The notes: generated by a model not told the origin, from the sequence alone. Positions 8,980 to 19,231 are shown, counted from the first letter of the stretch. The stretch is DNA of 64,000 bases from Halococcus agarilyticus (GCF_000334895.1 NZ_BAFM01000006.1:62001-126000); one strand, 5' to 3'. Made by a program: numbers and translations.

Positions 8980-9528
8980 TCAGTCTTTCGCAAACCGCTC
9001 GTAATAGAGCAGACTGAGTGCGGTGCGGCCGTCACGGAGCTCGCCGGCGGCGAGCCCGTCGAGGAGCGATTCGCGGGTGGTCGTCTCGACGCGGATCGAC
9101 TCGTCGTCGTCGAGGCGCTGTTCGCCGGTCGGTCGACAGCCGCGGGCGACGAAGTGGTGGTGGACCGAGTTCGCGAGACCGTTGAGCGGCTCGACGGTCG
9201 TGAGGTGATCGAGGGCGTCGGCCACGTAGCCCGTCTCCTCTTCGAGTTCGCGCCGTGCAGTGATTTCGAGATCGTCGTCGCCTGGCTCGACGGTCCCCGC
9301 GGGGAACCCACGGTTCACGTGCCCGACGGCCTCGCGCCACTCCTCGATCACCACCACCCGGTCGTCGGGCGTCAGCGCGAGCACCACGACCGCCGCGGGC
9401 TCGTCGACGTAATCGAAGTCGGTCTCGGTGCCGTCGGGGAGTTCGACGGTCTCGCGCACGATATCGAACCCCGGACACGAGTACGCGACGTCGGCGTCGC
9501 GGGTCGCCCACACGAGCGGATCGTCCAT
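8980..9528 (-). CDS. Nudix hydrolase, ADP-ribose pyrophosphatase-like
   Basis: The product is 182 residues with a Nudix motif around GTVEPGDDD and RRELEEETGYVADAL. The spacing between the first Gly and the REL block is one residue longer than the textbook Nudix box, and Asp replaces the first Glu. The catalytic REL..EETGY is intact. The WREAVGHVNRGFPAGTVEPG context resembles ADP-ribose pyrophosphatases, which hydrolyse nucleoside diphosphate derivatives. The substrate cannot be told from sequence. The gene is on the same strand as tgtA-arcS but is separated from it by the repeat element. Confidence 0.85.
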   Translation of the reverse strand: MDDPLVWATRDADVAYSCPGFDIVRETVELPDGTETDFDYVDEPAAVVVLALTPDDRVVVIEEWREAVGHVNRGFPAGTVEPGDDDLEITARRELEEETGYVADALDHLTTVEPLNGLANSVHHHFVARGCRPTGEQRLDDDESIRVETTTRESLLDGLAAGELRDGRTALSLLYYERFAKD

Positions 9529-9575
9529 GCGCTCTCGACTTCCGAGCCGAGAATAAGCGTTGTCGTCGACTTCGA

Positions 9576-10670
9576 TCAGTCGTCGGCGGTCGCCTCGGAC
9601 GGCTCACCCATCGCTCCCGCGATGTCCTCGCGCTCAACCCCGTCGAATTCGAGCACGAACTCGGGCCCGAACGCCGACGCCGGCGTCTGGAATCCTGGAC
9701 TGGTCTCGCCGGCCGCCACCCGCCGCGCGGATTCGACGGCAGTGCGCGCAGTCAGATCGTAGGTGTCGGGGGCTTCGAGCCGCGCGGCGACCCGCTTGCC
9801 CTCGTCGTTCTCGACCTCGCCCCACACGCGGGTGGTGCTCCGCGCGCGCTCGGCGGCGGTCGGCCCCGAGACGGTCGCGTCGATCACCGTCTTCAGCGCC
9901 CGCTGGACCGCAGACGAGCCGAACAGGGGTGCGAGCGCGCCCGTCCGCCGCATCATCGCGACCGCGAGCCGCGGCACGGTGGCGTAGGTCTCGACGTTCG
10001 GGATTCCCGTGGTGTAGTACGCCGTCGCGACGTCGCCCCACGGGATCGTCACCGCGGGTTTCGGCCCCGCGCCGAGGTCGATCCGACGGGTCTTCCACGC
10101 TGGCGGCACGGTTCGAATCTCGCCGTCGATCCGCGCCGCGCCCGATCGCGAGAGTCCCTCCACGATGGATTTCATGGTGCCGGGCGAGAACGTCCCCATC
10201 CCGTCGATCGCGAGCCGGAGCTGTGTCGAGGAGGGGAGCCGACTCTCGAGATACGCCGCGAGGCAGTCCGTTGGCACCACGTCGAAACCCACCCCCGGCA
10301 GGAGGGTCACGTCGGCCTTCTCGGCCTCGCGGTCGCGCTCGGCGAGCGCTTCGAAGGCGTCGATCTCGCCGGTGATGTCGAGGTAGTCGGTGCCGCTCCG
10401 GAGACACGCCTCGACCATCGGTGCCGCGGTCGCCGAGAACGGCCCCGCACAGTTCAACACCGCGTCGAACTCCCCGAGGTGGGCCTCGATCACGTCCGGA
10501 TGGTCGAGACTGAACACACGGTGATCGAGATCACGGTCGGTCGCCTGACGCTCTACCGGCTCCGCACGCCGACCCGCGAGCGTGGGCGAGAGCCCCGCCT
10601 CGGTGGCGGTCTCGACGATCAACGCGCCGGTGTAGCCGTACGATCCGTAGATCAGCAGCTCGTCGGTCAT
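9576..10670 (-). CDS. Saccharopine dehydrogenase-like NAD(P)-binding oxidoreductase
   Basis: The protein is 364 residues and opens with a Rossmann nucleotide site, LLIYGSYGYTGALIVETA, followed by the family phrases LAGRRAEPVERQA, VLNCAGPFSATAAPMVEACL and YLDITGEIDAFEAL. This is the saccharopine dehydrogenase-like or trans-acting enoyl reductase-like family. Archaeal members have no proven substrate; in mycobacteria a relative acts as an enoyl reductase in lipid synthesis. It is 47 bases upstream of the Nudix gene in the same direction, so co-transcription is possible. No membrane segment or signal is clear. Confidence 0.82.
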   Translation of the reverse strand: MTDELLIYGSYGYTGALIVETATEAGLSPTLAGRRAEPVERQATDRDLDHRVFSLDHPDVIEAHLGEFDAVLNCAGPFSATAAPMVEACLRSGTDYLDITGEIDAFEALAERDREAEKADVTLLPGVGFDVVPTDCLAAYLESRLPSSTQLRLAIDGMGTFSPGTMKSIVEGLSRSGAARIDGEIRTVPPAWKTRRIDLGAGPKPAVTIPWGDVATAYYTTGIPNVETYATVPRLAVAMMRRTGALAPLFGSSAVQRALKTVIDATVSGPTAAERARSTTRVWGEVENDEGKRVAARLEAPDTYDLTARTAVESARRVAAGETSPGFQTPASAFGPEFVLEFDGVEREDIAGAMGEPSEATADD

Positions 10671-11288
10671 GGGTCATCTATCGAACGCTGGCGACAAAAA
10701 CACCCGTGGCCGCTCGTGGTTCGCTGCTGGCGGAACCGCGTCGCCACGATGTGTCGCGATCCGCGTACCGTCACCAGCAAAGACAGCTCGTAGATACTGA
10801 CTGTCCTCGACACTGCCCAGCGGAAGAACGCGAGGCGTCGGTCGCAGTTTGTCTATCGCGTCATGTGGTTGATCGGATTACCTGACACCGAAATGCGCCA
10901 CTGACCCGGACCGGGAGGGCAGCGTCGAGGGACGAGCGTTGGGTGGACGACCGACGTGACCGTCCACGGGCGGAATCGTATTCCACGAGCACGCTCGTCG
11001 ATGAGTAGTCATCGAAGCGACGTACTCTAGTTGTGGTCCGGTAGTGACGGAGCAACCGGTCAGTAGCGCCAGGCGTCGGCGTGTGGGTCGGACGGATGGA
11101 GGTTCCGTCTGACCGGCCGCCGACGTATCGCACGGCTCCGCTGGAAGGGAAACTTCGCCGAGAGAGCAGGTCATAAATCACGGAGCAGTTTAACGAATCG
11201 GTAGCAGCCGCGGCGTTTGGATTTCCACGAGCCGTCGCACGGGTCGCCGTCTCGGGTGGCTTAAGAACCGGCCGAACATGGGGAGAGT
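10671..11288. other. Long intergenic region, possible decayed minus-strand gene
   Basis: There is no convincing intact gene in this 618-base gap. On the minus strand near 11190-11155 a frame reads LNCSVIYDLLSRR, and at about 11055-10965 the same frame reads LLRHYRTTTRVRRFDDY and LVEYDSARG. These resemble the beginning and end of small haloarchaeal winged-helix proteins (DUF7344 type), with unrecognisable sequence between them. I treat this as a possible remnant only. The last 30 bases hold CTTAAG (about 11260), a TATA-like element for rfcS. Confidence 0.3.
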
Positions 11289-12266
11289 ATGAGCGAAAGC
11301 GCGACCGGAGCGGCGGGCCGGGGCGAGATCTGGATCGAGAAGTACCGCCCCGAGACGCTCGCGGAGGTCGTCGGCCACGAGGACATCGTGGGGCGGCTCG
11401 AAAGCTACGTCGCCGGGAACGACCTGCCACACCTCCTGTTCTCGGGGCCGGCCGGCGTCGGGAAGACCACGAGCGCGATGGCGATCGCGCGCGAGGTGTA
11501 CGGCGACGACTGGCGCGAGAACTTCCTCGAACTCAACGCCAGCGACGAGCGCGGGATCGACGTCGTGCGCGATCGGATCAAGGACTTCGCGCGCACCAGC
11601 TTCGGCGGCTACGACTACCGAATCATATTTTTGGACGAGGCCGACGCGCTCACGAGCGACGCCCAGTCGGCACTCCGGCGCACGATGGAGCAGTTCGCGA
11701 ACAACACGCGCTTCATACTCTCGTGTAACTACTCCAGTCAGATCATCGATCCGATCCAGTCGCGCTGTGCGGTGTTCCGGTTCGGCCCGCTCGCCGAGGA
11801 GGCAGTGGGCGAGTACGTCAGCGGGGTCGCGGAGCGAGAGGGGATCGAGGTGACCGACGACGGCGTCGACGCGCTCGTCTACGCCGCCGACGGCGACATG
11901 CGGAAGGCGCTGAACGGGCTTCAGGCCGCGGCCACGATGGGCGGCGCGGTCGACGAGGAGGCGGTGTACGCGATCACGGCGACCGCGCGCCCCGAGGCGA
12001 TCGAGGCGATGGTCGAGACCGCACTCTCCGGCGACTTCACCGCGGCGCGTGCGAAGCTCGACGATCTCCTGACCGACGCCGGACTGGGGGGTGGCGACGT
12101 CATCGACCAGCTCCACCGTTCCGCCTGGGCGTTCGATCTCGACGACGCGGCCACCGTCCGACTGCTGGAGCGCGTCGGCGAGACCGACTACCGGATCACC
12201 CAGGGCGCGAACGAACGCCTCCAGCTGGAGGCGCTGCTCGCGTCGCTCGCGCTCGAAGCCGAATAG
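11289..12266 (+). CDS. rfcS: Replication factor C small subunit
   Basis: The product is 325 residues, an AAA+ clamp loader subunit. It has Walker [10 protein letters not shown] (53-61), Walker B LDEAD (115-119) and the arginine finger motif SRC (158-160) in [15 protein letters not shown]. With the RFC large subunit it loads PCNA onto DNA; the PCNA gene is also in this window at 58985. Haloarchaeal rfcS genes often carry inteins, but none is present here and the length is that of the plain protein. Its stop codon overlaps by one base a possible GTG of the next gene. Confidence 0.97.
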   Translation: MSESATGAAGRGEIWIEKYRPETLAEVVGHEDIVGRLESYVAGNDLPHLLFSGPAGVGKTTSAMAIAREVYGDDWRENFLELNASDERGIDVVRDRIKDFARTSFGGYDYRIIFLDEADALTSDAQSALRRTMEQFANNTRFILSCNYSSQIIDPIQSRCAVFRFGPLAEEAVGEYVSGVAEREGIEVTDDGVDALVYAADGDMRKALNGLQAAATMGGAVDEEAVYAITATARPEAIEAMVETALSGDFTAARAKLDDLLTDAGLGGGDVIDQLHRSAWAFDLDDAATVRLLERVGETDYRITQGANERLQLEALLASLALEAE

Positions 12267-12325
12267 TGCTCGGCGACGAGAGCGCCGACGGCAGGAACCA
12301 TATACCCGCCGCCAGTGGGAGGAGT

Positions 12326-14155
12326 ATGTCGTTCGGCGGCGTCGTGATGCCCGCACAGTTCCCCCCGATCACGGCCGGGATGGCCGTCGTGTTCGCGATC
12401 ACGCTCCTCGCATTCGGGCTGTTCGCGACCGAGCTCGTTCCAGTGGACGTCACTGCGCTGCTCGTGATGGTCGCGCTGATGGTGCTCGAACCGTGGACCC
12501 GGGTCTCGATCGAGGAGGGCGTTTCGGGGTTTTCGAACACCGCAACGATCACCGTGCTCGCGATGTTCATCCTGAGCGCGGGCGTCAGCCGCACGGGCGC
12601 GGTCCAGCGGCTCGGCGCGTGGATGGCGAGCTTCGCCGGCGACGACGAGCGACGGCAGCTCCTCTCGGTCGTGGGCGTCGGTGCCCTCCCGTCGGGCGTG
12701 CTCAACAACACGCCGATCGTCGCCATGCTGATCCCGGCGGTCTCTGACCTCGCGCGCGAGGGCGGCACGTCGCCCTCGAAGCTCCTCATTCCGCTCTCCT
12801 ATGCGTCGATGGTCGGTGGCATGCTCACGCTGATCGGCACCTCGACCAACCTCGTCGCGAGCGACGTCTCGGCGCGGCTGCTCGATCGCCCGTTCTCGAT
12901 GTTCGAGTTCACGGGGCTGGGCGCGATCGTCGCCCTCACCGGTGCGGGCTACATCCTGTTCGTCGGCCACCGCCTCATCCCCGAGCGGGTCGCGCCCGGC
13001 GAGGGACTGTTAGCGGAGTACGAGGTGACCGAGTACCTCACCGAGGTGGTCGTCGAGCCCGACTCGCCACTAGTCGGGCGAGCGATGCGGGACGTCCACG
13101 AACGCGACGTGTTCGACGCCGAGCTCGTTCAGGTGGTTCGTGACGGGGAGTTCCTCGAACCGTTCACCGAGACCGCGCTTCGAGCGGGCGACGCGCTCGT
13201 CGTCCGGGCCGGCGTCGACACCATCCGCGATCTCGCCGCGACCGAGGGGCTCTCGATCGCGAACACCGACGTGACCGCGGGCGTCCTCGGAGCGAGCGAG
13301 CCGCGGAGCTTCGTCGAGATCGTCGTTCCCACGGGATCGTCGTTCGTCGGCGAGACGCTCGCCGCGTCGTCGTTCCACCACACGTACGACGCGAACCTCC
13401 TCTCGATACGCCGCGGGGCCGACCTCCTGCACCACCGGCTGAACCGGGTGACGATCGATCGCGGGGACACCGTTCTCGTTCAGGCAACCGCCGAAAGCAT
13501 CGAGCGGATGGCGGTCGATCCGGACGTCATCGTCGTCCGCGAGCTCGACGACCCGGACTACCGGACGGGGAAGATCCCGCTCGCCGTCGGCATCGTGCTC
13601 GGGGTGGTGGGTCTCGCCGCGCTCGGCGTGCTCGACATCCTCGTCGCGGCGCTGTGTGGCGTCGTCGCGATGGTGTTCGGCGGCGTGCTCGATCCCGACG
13701 AGCTCTACGACGCGGTCGAGTGGGACGTCATCGTCCTGCTCGCCGGGCTCATCCCACTGGGAATCGCGTTCGACCAGACCGGGGCGGCCGCACTGATCGG
13801 CGCGCTCGTCGCCGAGAGCGCGGCGTACCTCCCGCCGCTCGGCGTGCTCTGGGTCTTTTACGTGATCACCGCGCTCACGACCGCGGTGGTGAGCAACGCC
13901 GGCAGCGTCGTGCTCATGATCCCGGTCGGGGTGGCGACCGCCGGCACCATCGGCGCGAACCCGTTCGCGTTCGTGCTCGCCGTCACCTTCGCGGCGAGCG
14001 CCGACTTCATGACGCCGGTCGGCTACCAGACCAACCTGCTCGTGTACGGGCCCGGCGGCTACCGGTTCACCGATTATTTCCGGGTCGGTGCGCCGCTACA
14101 GGCCCTGCTCTCGGTCGTGACCGTCCTCGGGATCGCCGTGCTCTGGGGGCTGTGA
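12326..14155 (+). CDS. SLC13/DASS-type carrier with two TrkA-C (RCK-C) domains
   Basis: The product is a 609-residue membrane protein. An N-terminal block of about six segments contains the carrier signature GVLNNTPIVAMLIPAV and IGTSTNLVASDVSARL. Two cytoplasmic TrkA-C-like domains follow (about residues 215-385, for example ADLLHHRLNRVTIDRGDTVL), then a second membrane block ending in FMTPVGYQTNLLVYGPGGY. Relatives carry dicarboxylates, sulfate or other anions with sodium; the substrate is not resolvable. The ATG at 12326 was chosen because GGGAGGAG lies just before it; a GTG at 12266 overlapping the rfcS stop is the alternative. Confidence 0.87.
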   Translation: MSFGGVVMPAQFPPITAGMAVVFAITLLAFGLFATELVPVDVTALLVMVALMVLEPWTRVSIEEGVSGFSNTATITVLAMFILSAGVSRTGAVQRLGAWMASFAGDDERRQLLSVVGVGALPSGVLNNTPIVAMLIPAVSDLAREGGTSPSKLLIPLSYASMVGGMLTLIGTSTNLVASDVSARLLDRPFSMFEFTGLGAIVALTGAGYILFVGHRLIPERVAPGEGLLAEYEVTEYLTEVVVEPDSPLVGRAMRDVHERDVFDAELVQVVRDGEFLEPFTETALRAGDALVVRAGVDTIRDLAATEGLSIANTDVTAGVLGASEPRSFVEIVVPTGSSFVGETLAASSFHHTYDANLLSIRRGADLLHHRLNRVTIDRGDTVLVQATAESIERMAVDPDVIVVRELDDPDYRTGKIPLAVGIVLGVVGLAALGVLDILVAALCGVVAMVFGGVLDPDELYDAVEWDVIVLLAGLIPLGIAFDQTGAAALIGALVAESAAYLPPLGVLWVFYVITALTTAVVSNAGSVVLMIPVGVATAGTIGANPFAFVLAVTFAASADFMTPVGYQTNLLVYGPGGYRFTDYFRVGAPLQALLSVVTVLGIAVLWGL

Positions 14156-14192
14156 GACGCCGATTTCCGTGAATCGACGGTCGGGTCGTCGC

Positions 14193-14702
14193 TCAGTTGA
14201 GCGTCCAGATCGCGTAGTTCAACGCCGTGGCGAAGGTGACCCACGCGAGATACGGCACCAGCAGGGCGGCGGCGCGGCGATCGATCCGCGAGAATACGGC
14301 CATGGTGGCGACGATCGCGACCCACAGCGGAACGATCACGACGAGACCCAGGATCGGGGATTCGAGCCCGAAGAACGCGGGCGACCACGCGAGATTGAGC
14401 ACGAACTGGACGGTGAACAGTCCGAGGCCAATCCGTACGGCTCGATCGTCGAGACCCGCCCGCCAGATCAGCCACGCGGCGACGCCCTGGAGGGCGTAGA
14501 GCAGTGTCCAGACAGGACCGAACACCCAGCTCGGCGGGGTAAAACCCGGCTTGTCGAGGGTCGCGTACCACGTCTCGATCTGCGGGGCCGTGATCAGCCC
14601 GCCCGCCGCACCGAGCACGACGCAGGCCCCGACGACGCCCGCGATCGTGAGGAACGGTCGGCGTTCGGGGAGCGCGAGCCGCCCGTCGTGGGTGGTCGAC
14701 AT
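14193..14702 (-). CDS. tspO: TspO/MBR family membrane protein
   Basis: The product is 169 residues with five predicted membrane segments. It carries the TspO signatures WYATLDKPGFTPPSWVFGPV and WTLLYALQGVAAWLIWR, plus the Trp-rich loop LNLAWSPAFFGLESP. TspO proteins bind tetrapyrroles and have been linked to porphyrin handling, stress and light responses in bacteria; a haloarchaeal role is not established. The gene converges with the SLC13 carrier and diverges from alaS. The length is normal for the family. Confidence 0.93.
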   Translation of the reverse strand: MSTTHDGRLALPERRPFLTIAGVVGACVVLGAAGGLITAPQIETWYATLDKPGFTPPSWVFGPVWTLLYALQGVAAWLIWRAGLDDRAVRIGLGLFTVQFVLNLAWSPAFFGLESPILGLVVIVPLWVAIVATMAVFSRIDRRAAALLVPYLAWVTFATALNYAIWTLN

Positions 14703-14847
14703 GGGTCGTCTACGCGGGCCGAACGGTTAGTGCTACCGTCGGGTTGGGTCACGTCTACACTCGCGAAACCGTTCGGTGAGACGACGAATCGGCGCTCCGT
14801 GAACGGTACGCAACTGTTTTAGGCGAACGCGGGTATGACGGGATACC

Positions 14848-17628
14848 ATGAGTACGCTCGAAGCCGAGTACCGCCTGGAGTACTTCGAGGAGGAGGGGTT
14901 CACCAGAAGGGAGTGTCCCGAGTGCGGTGATTTCTTCTGGACGCGCGACGAGGATCGCGAGACCTGTGGCGAGCCGCCCTGTGCGGAGTACGCGTTCATC
15001 GGAAACCCGAGCCTCGACGAAGAATACAGTCTGGAGGAGATGCGCGAGGCGTTCCTCTCCTTTTTCGAGGACCACGATCACGAACGGATCGAACCGTACC
15101 CGGTGGCCGCGAACCGGTGGCGTGACGACGTTTTACTTACTCAGGCGTCGATCTACGACTTCCAGCCGCTGGTGACGAGCGGCGAAACCCCGCCGCCGGC
15201 GAACCCGCTCACGATCTCCCAGCCCTGCATCCGGATGCAGGACATCGACAACGTCGGCAAGACCGGCCGCCACACGATGGCGTTCGAGATGATGGCCCAC
15301 CACGCCTTCAACGCGCGCGAGGAGCTCGACGATCCCGACCAGTACGCCTACGAGGGCGAGGTCTACTGGAAGGATCAGACAGTCAGGTACTGCGACGAGT
15401 TCTTCGAGGCGATGGGCGTGGACATCGAGGAGATCACCTACATCGAGGACCCGTGGGTCGGCGGCGGCAACGCCGGCCCCGCGATCGAGGTCATCTATCG
15501 GGGCGTCGAACTCGCCACGCTCGTGTTCATGTCGATGGAGCAAGACCCCGACGGCGAGTACGAGCTGAAGGACGGCAACACCTACTCGCCGATGGACACC
15601 TACATCGTCGACACGGGCTACGGCCTCGAACGCTGGACGTGGGTCTCCCAGGGCACGCCCACCGTGTACGAGGCGATCTACCCCGACATGATCGAGTTCC
15701 TCAAGGAGAACGCCGGGATCGATTATACCGACGACGAGGAGGCAATCGTCACTCGGGCAGCGACCTTGGCCGGTCACATGGATATCGACGAGGCCGAGGA
15801 CGCCGAGCGCGCCCGCGGGACGATCGCGGCGGAGATCGGGGTCGACGTCGACGAGCTCCGCGAGCTGCTCGAACCGCTCGAAGCCATCTACGCCATCGCG
15901 GATCACTGCCGGACGCTGGCGTACATGCTCGGTGACGAGATCGTTCCCTCCAACGTGGGCACCGGCTACCTCGCGCGGATGGTGCTCCGACGCACGAAAC
16001 GGCTGTGTGATACGGTGGGCGTGGACGCACCGCTCGACGAACTGGTGGACATGCAGGCCGAACGGCTGGACTACGAGAACCGGGATACGGTGCGGGATAT
16101 CGTCCGGACCGAGATCGAGAAGTACCGCGAGACGCTCGAACGCGGCGGGCGACGGGTCCGCCAGCTCGCCGACGAGTACGCCGAACGCGACGAGGCGATC
16201 CCCACCGACGAACTGATCGAGCTGTACGATTCACACGGGATTCAGCCCGACATGGTCGCCGAGATCGCCCGCGAGAAGGGTGCCGAGGTATCGGTGCCCG
16301 ACGATTTCTACAGCCTCGTGGCCGCGCGCCACGGCGACGAGGGGGTGGACGAGACGGCCGAAACAACGGTCGACGAGCGGATCGCCGACCTCCCCGAGAC
16401 GGAGCGGCTCTACTACGACGATCAGGAACGCACGGAGTTCGAGGCGATGGTGCTCGACACCACAGAGCGCGACGACGGCGGCTACGACGTGGTGCTCGAC
16501 CGCACCCTCTTCTACCCGGAGGGCGGCGGTCAGCCCGCCGACACGGGGTCGCTCTCGACCGACGACGTGACCGTGGAAGTCGAGGACGTCCAACGAGAAG
16601 GCGACGTGATCGTCCACCACGCCGACGAGGACCCTGGTACTGGTGAGTTCGTCCGCGGTCGGATCGACGGCGGGCGGCGGCGGCAGCTAATGGCCAACCA
16701 CACCGCGACCCACATCGTGATCCACGCCGCGCGACAGGTGCTCGGCGAGCACATCCGCCAGGCCGGCGCACAGAAAGGTGTCGAGCGCTCGCGGATCGAC
16801 GTCCGCCACTACGACCGAATCGGTCGCGAGCAGGCGAAGGCGATCGAACATCGCGCCAACGCGATCGTCCGCGAGAACGTCTCGGTCACCCAGGAGTGGC
16901 CCGACCGCCACGACGCCGAGGACGAGCACGGGTTCGACCTCTATCAGGGCGGGATCCCACCTGGCGAGCGGATTCGACTCATTCACGTCGCCGAGGACGT
17001 CCAGGCCTGCGGGGGGACCCACGTCGCCCGCACCGGGGACATCGGCACGATCAAGCTCCTGAACACCGAGCGTGTGCAGGACGGCGTCGAGCGGCTCGCC
17101 TTCGCGGCGGGCGAGGCGGCGATCGAGGCGACCCAGGACATCGAGGACGCGCTCTCGGGGGCGGCCGAAACACTCGACGTCACGCCGAGCGAGGTCCCCG
17201 AGACCGCCGACCGCTTCTTCACCGAATGGAAGGAGCGCGGCAAGCGCATCGAGGACCTCGAAGCCCAGCTCGCGGAGGCCCGTGCGGCGGGTGGCGTCGG
17301 CGAGGAGGTCGATCTCGGCGACGCGACCGCCGTCATCCAGCGCGTGGACGCCGCGCCAGACGAGCTCCAGGCGACCGCGACCGCGATCGTCGAGGGTGGC
17401 GAGGTCGCCGTGGTCGGGAGCGCCGCCGAGGGCGCGCAGTTCGTGGTCGCCGTACCGGAAGGAGTGGCGATCGACGCGGGCGACGTCGTCGGCGAGCTGG
17501 CCGCGCGGGTCGGCGGCGGCGGCGGCGGCCCGCCGGACTTCGCCCAGGGCGGCGGACCCCAGGTCGAGGAACTCGACGCGGCGCTCGACGCGGCTCCCGA
17601 CGTGCTTCGCCAGGTATCGAACGCCTGA
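14848..17628 (+). CDS. alaS: Alanine-tRNA ligase
   Basis: The product is 926 residues of the archaeal type. An N-terminal extension carries zinc-type Cys residues ([16 protein letters not shown]). The catalytic core shows [13 protein letters not shown] and [11 protein letters not shown]. The editing domain has NHTATH with His618 and His622, and CGGTH with Cys721 and His725. A C-Ala domain ends the protein with a glycine run near [11 protein letters not shown]. It charges tRNA-Ala and clears mis-charged Ser and Gly. A TATA-like TTTTAGG lies about 27 bases upstream. Two small membrane protein genes follow closely and may be co-transcribed. Confidence 0.98.
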   Translation: MSTLEAEYRLEYFEEEGFTRRECPECGDFFWTRDEDRETCGEPPCAEYAFIGNPSLDEEYSLEEMREAFLSFFEDHDHERIEPYPVAANRWRDDVLLTQASIYDFQPLVTSGETPPPANPLTISQPCIRMQDIDNVGKTGRHTMAFEMMAHHAFNAREELDDPDQYAYEGEVYWKDQTVRYCDEFFEAMGVDIEEITYIEDPWVGGGNAGPAIEVIYRGVELATLVFMSMEQDPDGEYELKDGNTYSPMDTYIVDTGYGLERWTWVSQGTPTVYEAIYPDMIEFLKENAGIDYTDDEEAIVTRAATLAGHMDIDEAEDAERARGTIAAEIGVDVDELRELLEPLEAIYAIADHCRTLAYMLGDEIVPSNVGTGYLARMVLRRTKRLCDTVGVDAPLDELVDMQAERLDYENRDTVRDIVRTEIEKYRETLERGGRRVRQLADEYAERDEAIPTDELIELYDSHGIQPDMVAEIAREKGAEVSVPDDFYSLVAARHGDEGVDETAETTVDERIADLPETERLYYDDQERTEFEAMVLDTTERDDGGYDVVLDRTLFYPEGGGQPADTGSLSTDDVTVEVEDVQREGDVIVHHADEDPGTGEFVRGRIDGGRRRQLMANHTATHIVIHAARQVLGEHIRQAGAQKGVERSRIDVRHYDRIGREQAKAIEHRANAIVRENVSVTQEWPDRHDAEDEHGFDLYQGGIPPGERIRLIHVAEDVQACGGTHVARTGDIGTIKLLNTERVQDGVERLAFAAGEAAIEATQDIEDALSGAAETLDVTPSEVPETADRFFTEWKERGKRIEDLEAQLAEARAAGGVGEEVDLGDATAVIQRVDAAPDELQATATAIVEGGEVAVVGSAAEGAQFVVAVPEGVAIDAGDVVGELAARVGGGGGGPPDFAQGGGPQVEELDAALDAAPDVLRQVSNA

Positions 17629-17630
17629 GA

Positions 17631-18224
17631 ATGCCGGAGCTGAGTTCGATCATCGAGGACGATCGCCGGAACGCCGCCGTCGGATGGGCGCTCTGTGTCG
17701 TCCTCGGGCTCGCGGCGGTCGGGAGCGCGTTCGCCGACCCGCTGTGGACGGGCTTCGCCCTCGCCGGGATCGCCGTTGCGGTCGTCCCCGCCATCGCTTA
17801 CCGCGATGCGTCGGTGCTGCCGCCGTGGGAGGCGATCGCGGTCGTCGTGATACCCGTCGTGATCGCCTTCCTCGACGTGCCAACCGTGCTCGGGGAGATC
17901 ACGACCGCTCTCGCGGTCGTCGCGCTCGCGGCGCTCTGTGTGGTCGAACTCCACGTGTTCTCGTCGGTCGCAATGACTCCGCGCGTCGCTGCCGTGCTCG
18001 TGGTGCTCGTGACGATGGCGACCGCGGGTCTCTGGACCATTCTCCAATGGGTCGCGGACGTCGCGTTCGGGACGGGGTATCTCACGGACATCCCGGGAGT
18101 CATGTGGGATCTCGTGATCGCAACCGCGGTCGCCGTCCTCGGCGGGCCGCTGTTCGGGCTGTACCTGCGCGTGCACGCCTCGACGGGCGATCGCGCGCTC
18201 GACATCGGGAGGCGATCGGGGTGA
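17631..18224 (+). CDS. Polytopic membrane protein of unknown function (197 aa)
   Basis: It begins two bases after the alaS stop (TGAGAATG), which implies an operon. The protein has about six hydrophobic segments, including WALCVVLGLAAVGSAFA, AIAVVVIPVVIAFLDV and AVLVVLVTMATAGLWTI. There is a conserved-looking HVFSSVAMTPRVA and a short charged C-terminus. Neither catalytic motifs nor a transporter signature are visible. Its stop overlaps the start of the next membrane protein (GTGA), so the two likely work together, perhaps as one membrane unit; this is inferred from arrangement only. Confidence 0.75.
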   Translation: MPELSSIIEDDRRNAAVGWALCVVLGLAAVGSAFADPLWTGFALAGIAVAVVPAIAYRDASVLPPWEAIAVVVIPVVIAFLDVPTVLGEITTALAVVALAALCVVELHVFSSVAMTPRVAAVLVVLVTMATAGLWTILQWVADVAFGTGYLTDIPGVMWDLVIATAVAVLGGPLFGLYLRVHASTGDRALDIGRRSG

Positions 18225-18859
18225 CGCTCCGCGAGCGTCTCGCCGACGAGGAGTCGCTGCGACTCCTCACACGGACGCTCCAGCTGGCGCTCGTCGGAAT
18301 CGTCTGCTACGGGGCGGTCACGCTGAACGTCGGGCTCGTCGTCAACGCCGGCGTCTCGCTCGGGGTCACGTTCCTGCCGGCGGTGCTCGAACGCAAGTAC
18401 CGGCTGCCGATGAACGCGGGACTCGTGCTCTGGATCACGGGCGCGGTGTCCCTCCACGCGATCGGTGCGCTCGGGCCCTACGAGTGGTTCGGCTGGTACG
18501 ACTCGGTGACCCACACTCTCTCGGCGAGCGTCGTCGCCGGCGCGGGGTACGCGAGCGCGCGGGCGCTCGACGTTCACTCCGCCGAGATCGAGATCCCATC
18601 CCGATACATGCCGGGGTTCATCCTGACGTTCGTGCTCGCGTTCGGGGTGCTCTGGGAGGTCCTCGAGTTCGGGTTGGGCGGAGCGGCGAGCCTCGTCGGC
18701 GGCGAGGCGGTGCTCGCGCAGTACGGCGTCGACGACATCGTGTTCGACCTCCTGTTCAACGCCGTCGGGGCGATCCTCGTCGCTGCGCTGGGCACGCAGC
18801 GGCTCAGAGGTGTGGCGAGCGCGCTCGCGGATCGGCTCGGCACGCACACTGGGCAGTGA
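18221..18859 (+). CDS. Polytopic membrane protein of unknown function (212 aa)
   Basis: This gene starts at GTG 18221, overlapping the previous stop as GTGA. The protein has about six hydrophobic segments and the polar phrase YEWFGWYDSVTHTLSASVV, with GVLWEVLEFGLGG and DDIVFDLLFNAVGAIL in later helices. The pattern of Asp, His and Glu residues within membrane helices recalls a family of small archaeal and bacterial membrane proteins (DUF2238-like) of unknown role. Coupling with the preceding gene suggests a shared function. The tail GTHTGQ is short and charged. Confidence 0.72.
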   Translation: MTLRERLADEESLRLLTRTLQLALVGIVCYGAVTLNVGLVVNAGVSLGVTFLPAVLERKYRLPMNAGLVLWITGAVSLHAIGALGPYEWFGWYDSVTHTLSASVVAGAGYASARALDVHSAEIEIPSRYMPGFILTFVLAFGVLWEVLEFGLGGAASLVGGEAVLAQYGVDDIVFDLLFNAVGAILVAALGTQRLRGVASALADRLGTHTGQ

Positions 18860-18909
18860 ACCGCCAGCGACCCCTCACGCGCTCGTTCGCTCGGCCGCCA
18901 GCGAACCGA

Positions 18910-19208
18910 TCAGTCCTCGACGAGCGATGCCTTCGCCGCTCGCGGGAGGCACTTGATCGCGTGTTCGCGCGAGAGCGCCGCACCCTTCTCGTCGAACGTC
19001 TCGACGTGACGGAGTTCGACCGGCGTCCGACCGCGGGTGTACTTCGCGCCCTCGCCCGCGTTGTGCTCACTCACCCGGCGTCTTCTCGCGGGCGCAGCCC
19101 GCTCGAATGGTCCGAGGCGGCTTCGCCGCCTCGCTAGTCGACATCAGTCGTGTAGCCCGTATAGAGACTGCCGTCGTGACACTCGACGACGTAGACGTGA
19201 TGGGGCAT
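18910..19208 (-). pseudogene. GIY-YIG endonuclease domain protein, disrupted by a 56-base hairpin insertion
   Basis: The first 24 codons (19208 to 19137) read MPHHVYVVECHDGSLYTGYT followed by TDVD, the classic start of the small UPF0213/YhbQ GIY-YIG family, then meet TAG. Downstream, another frame resumes the family sequence as RRVSEHNAGEGAKYTRGRTP and continues to LPRAAKASLVED and a stop at 18910. Between the halves lies exactly 56 bases (19081-19136) that do not belong to the gene. These 56 bases shift the frame and carry two hairpins. Removing them restores a near-normal product of about 80 residues. The gene is therefore inactive unless translation restarts at GTG 19074. Confidence 0.85.
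19081..19136 (-). repeat. 56-base GC-rich double-hairpin insertion
   Basis: On the minus strand the insertion starts TAGCGAGGCGGCGAAGCCGC and contains the perfect stem GAGGCGG / CCGCCTC around CGAAG, then a second stem GCGGGC / GCCCGC around TGC. It splits the GIY-YIG reading frame. The hairpin style (GC stem with TTCG or GCGC-like loop) is the same as in the variable parts of the intergenic elements at 1.5 and 8.8 kb. No clear target duplication is visible. Confidence 0.65.
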
Positions 19209-19231
19209 GCGGTGCCCTCGGAGGACCGCCC

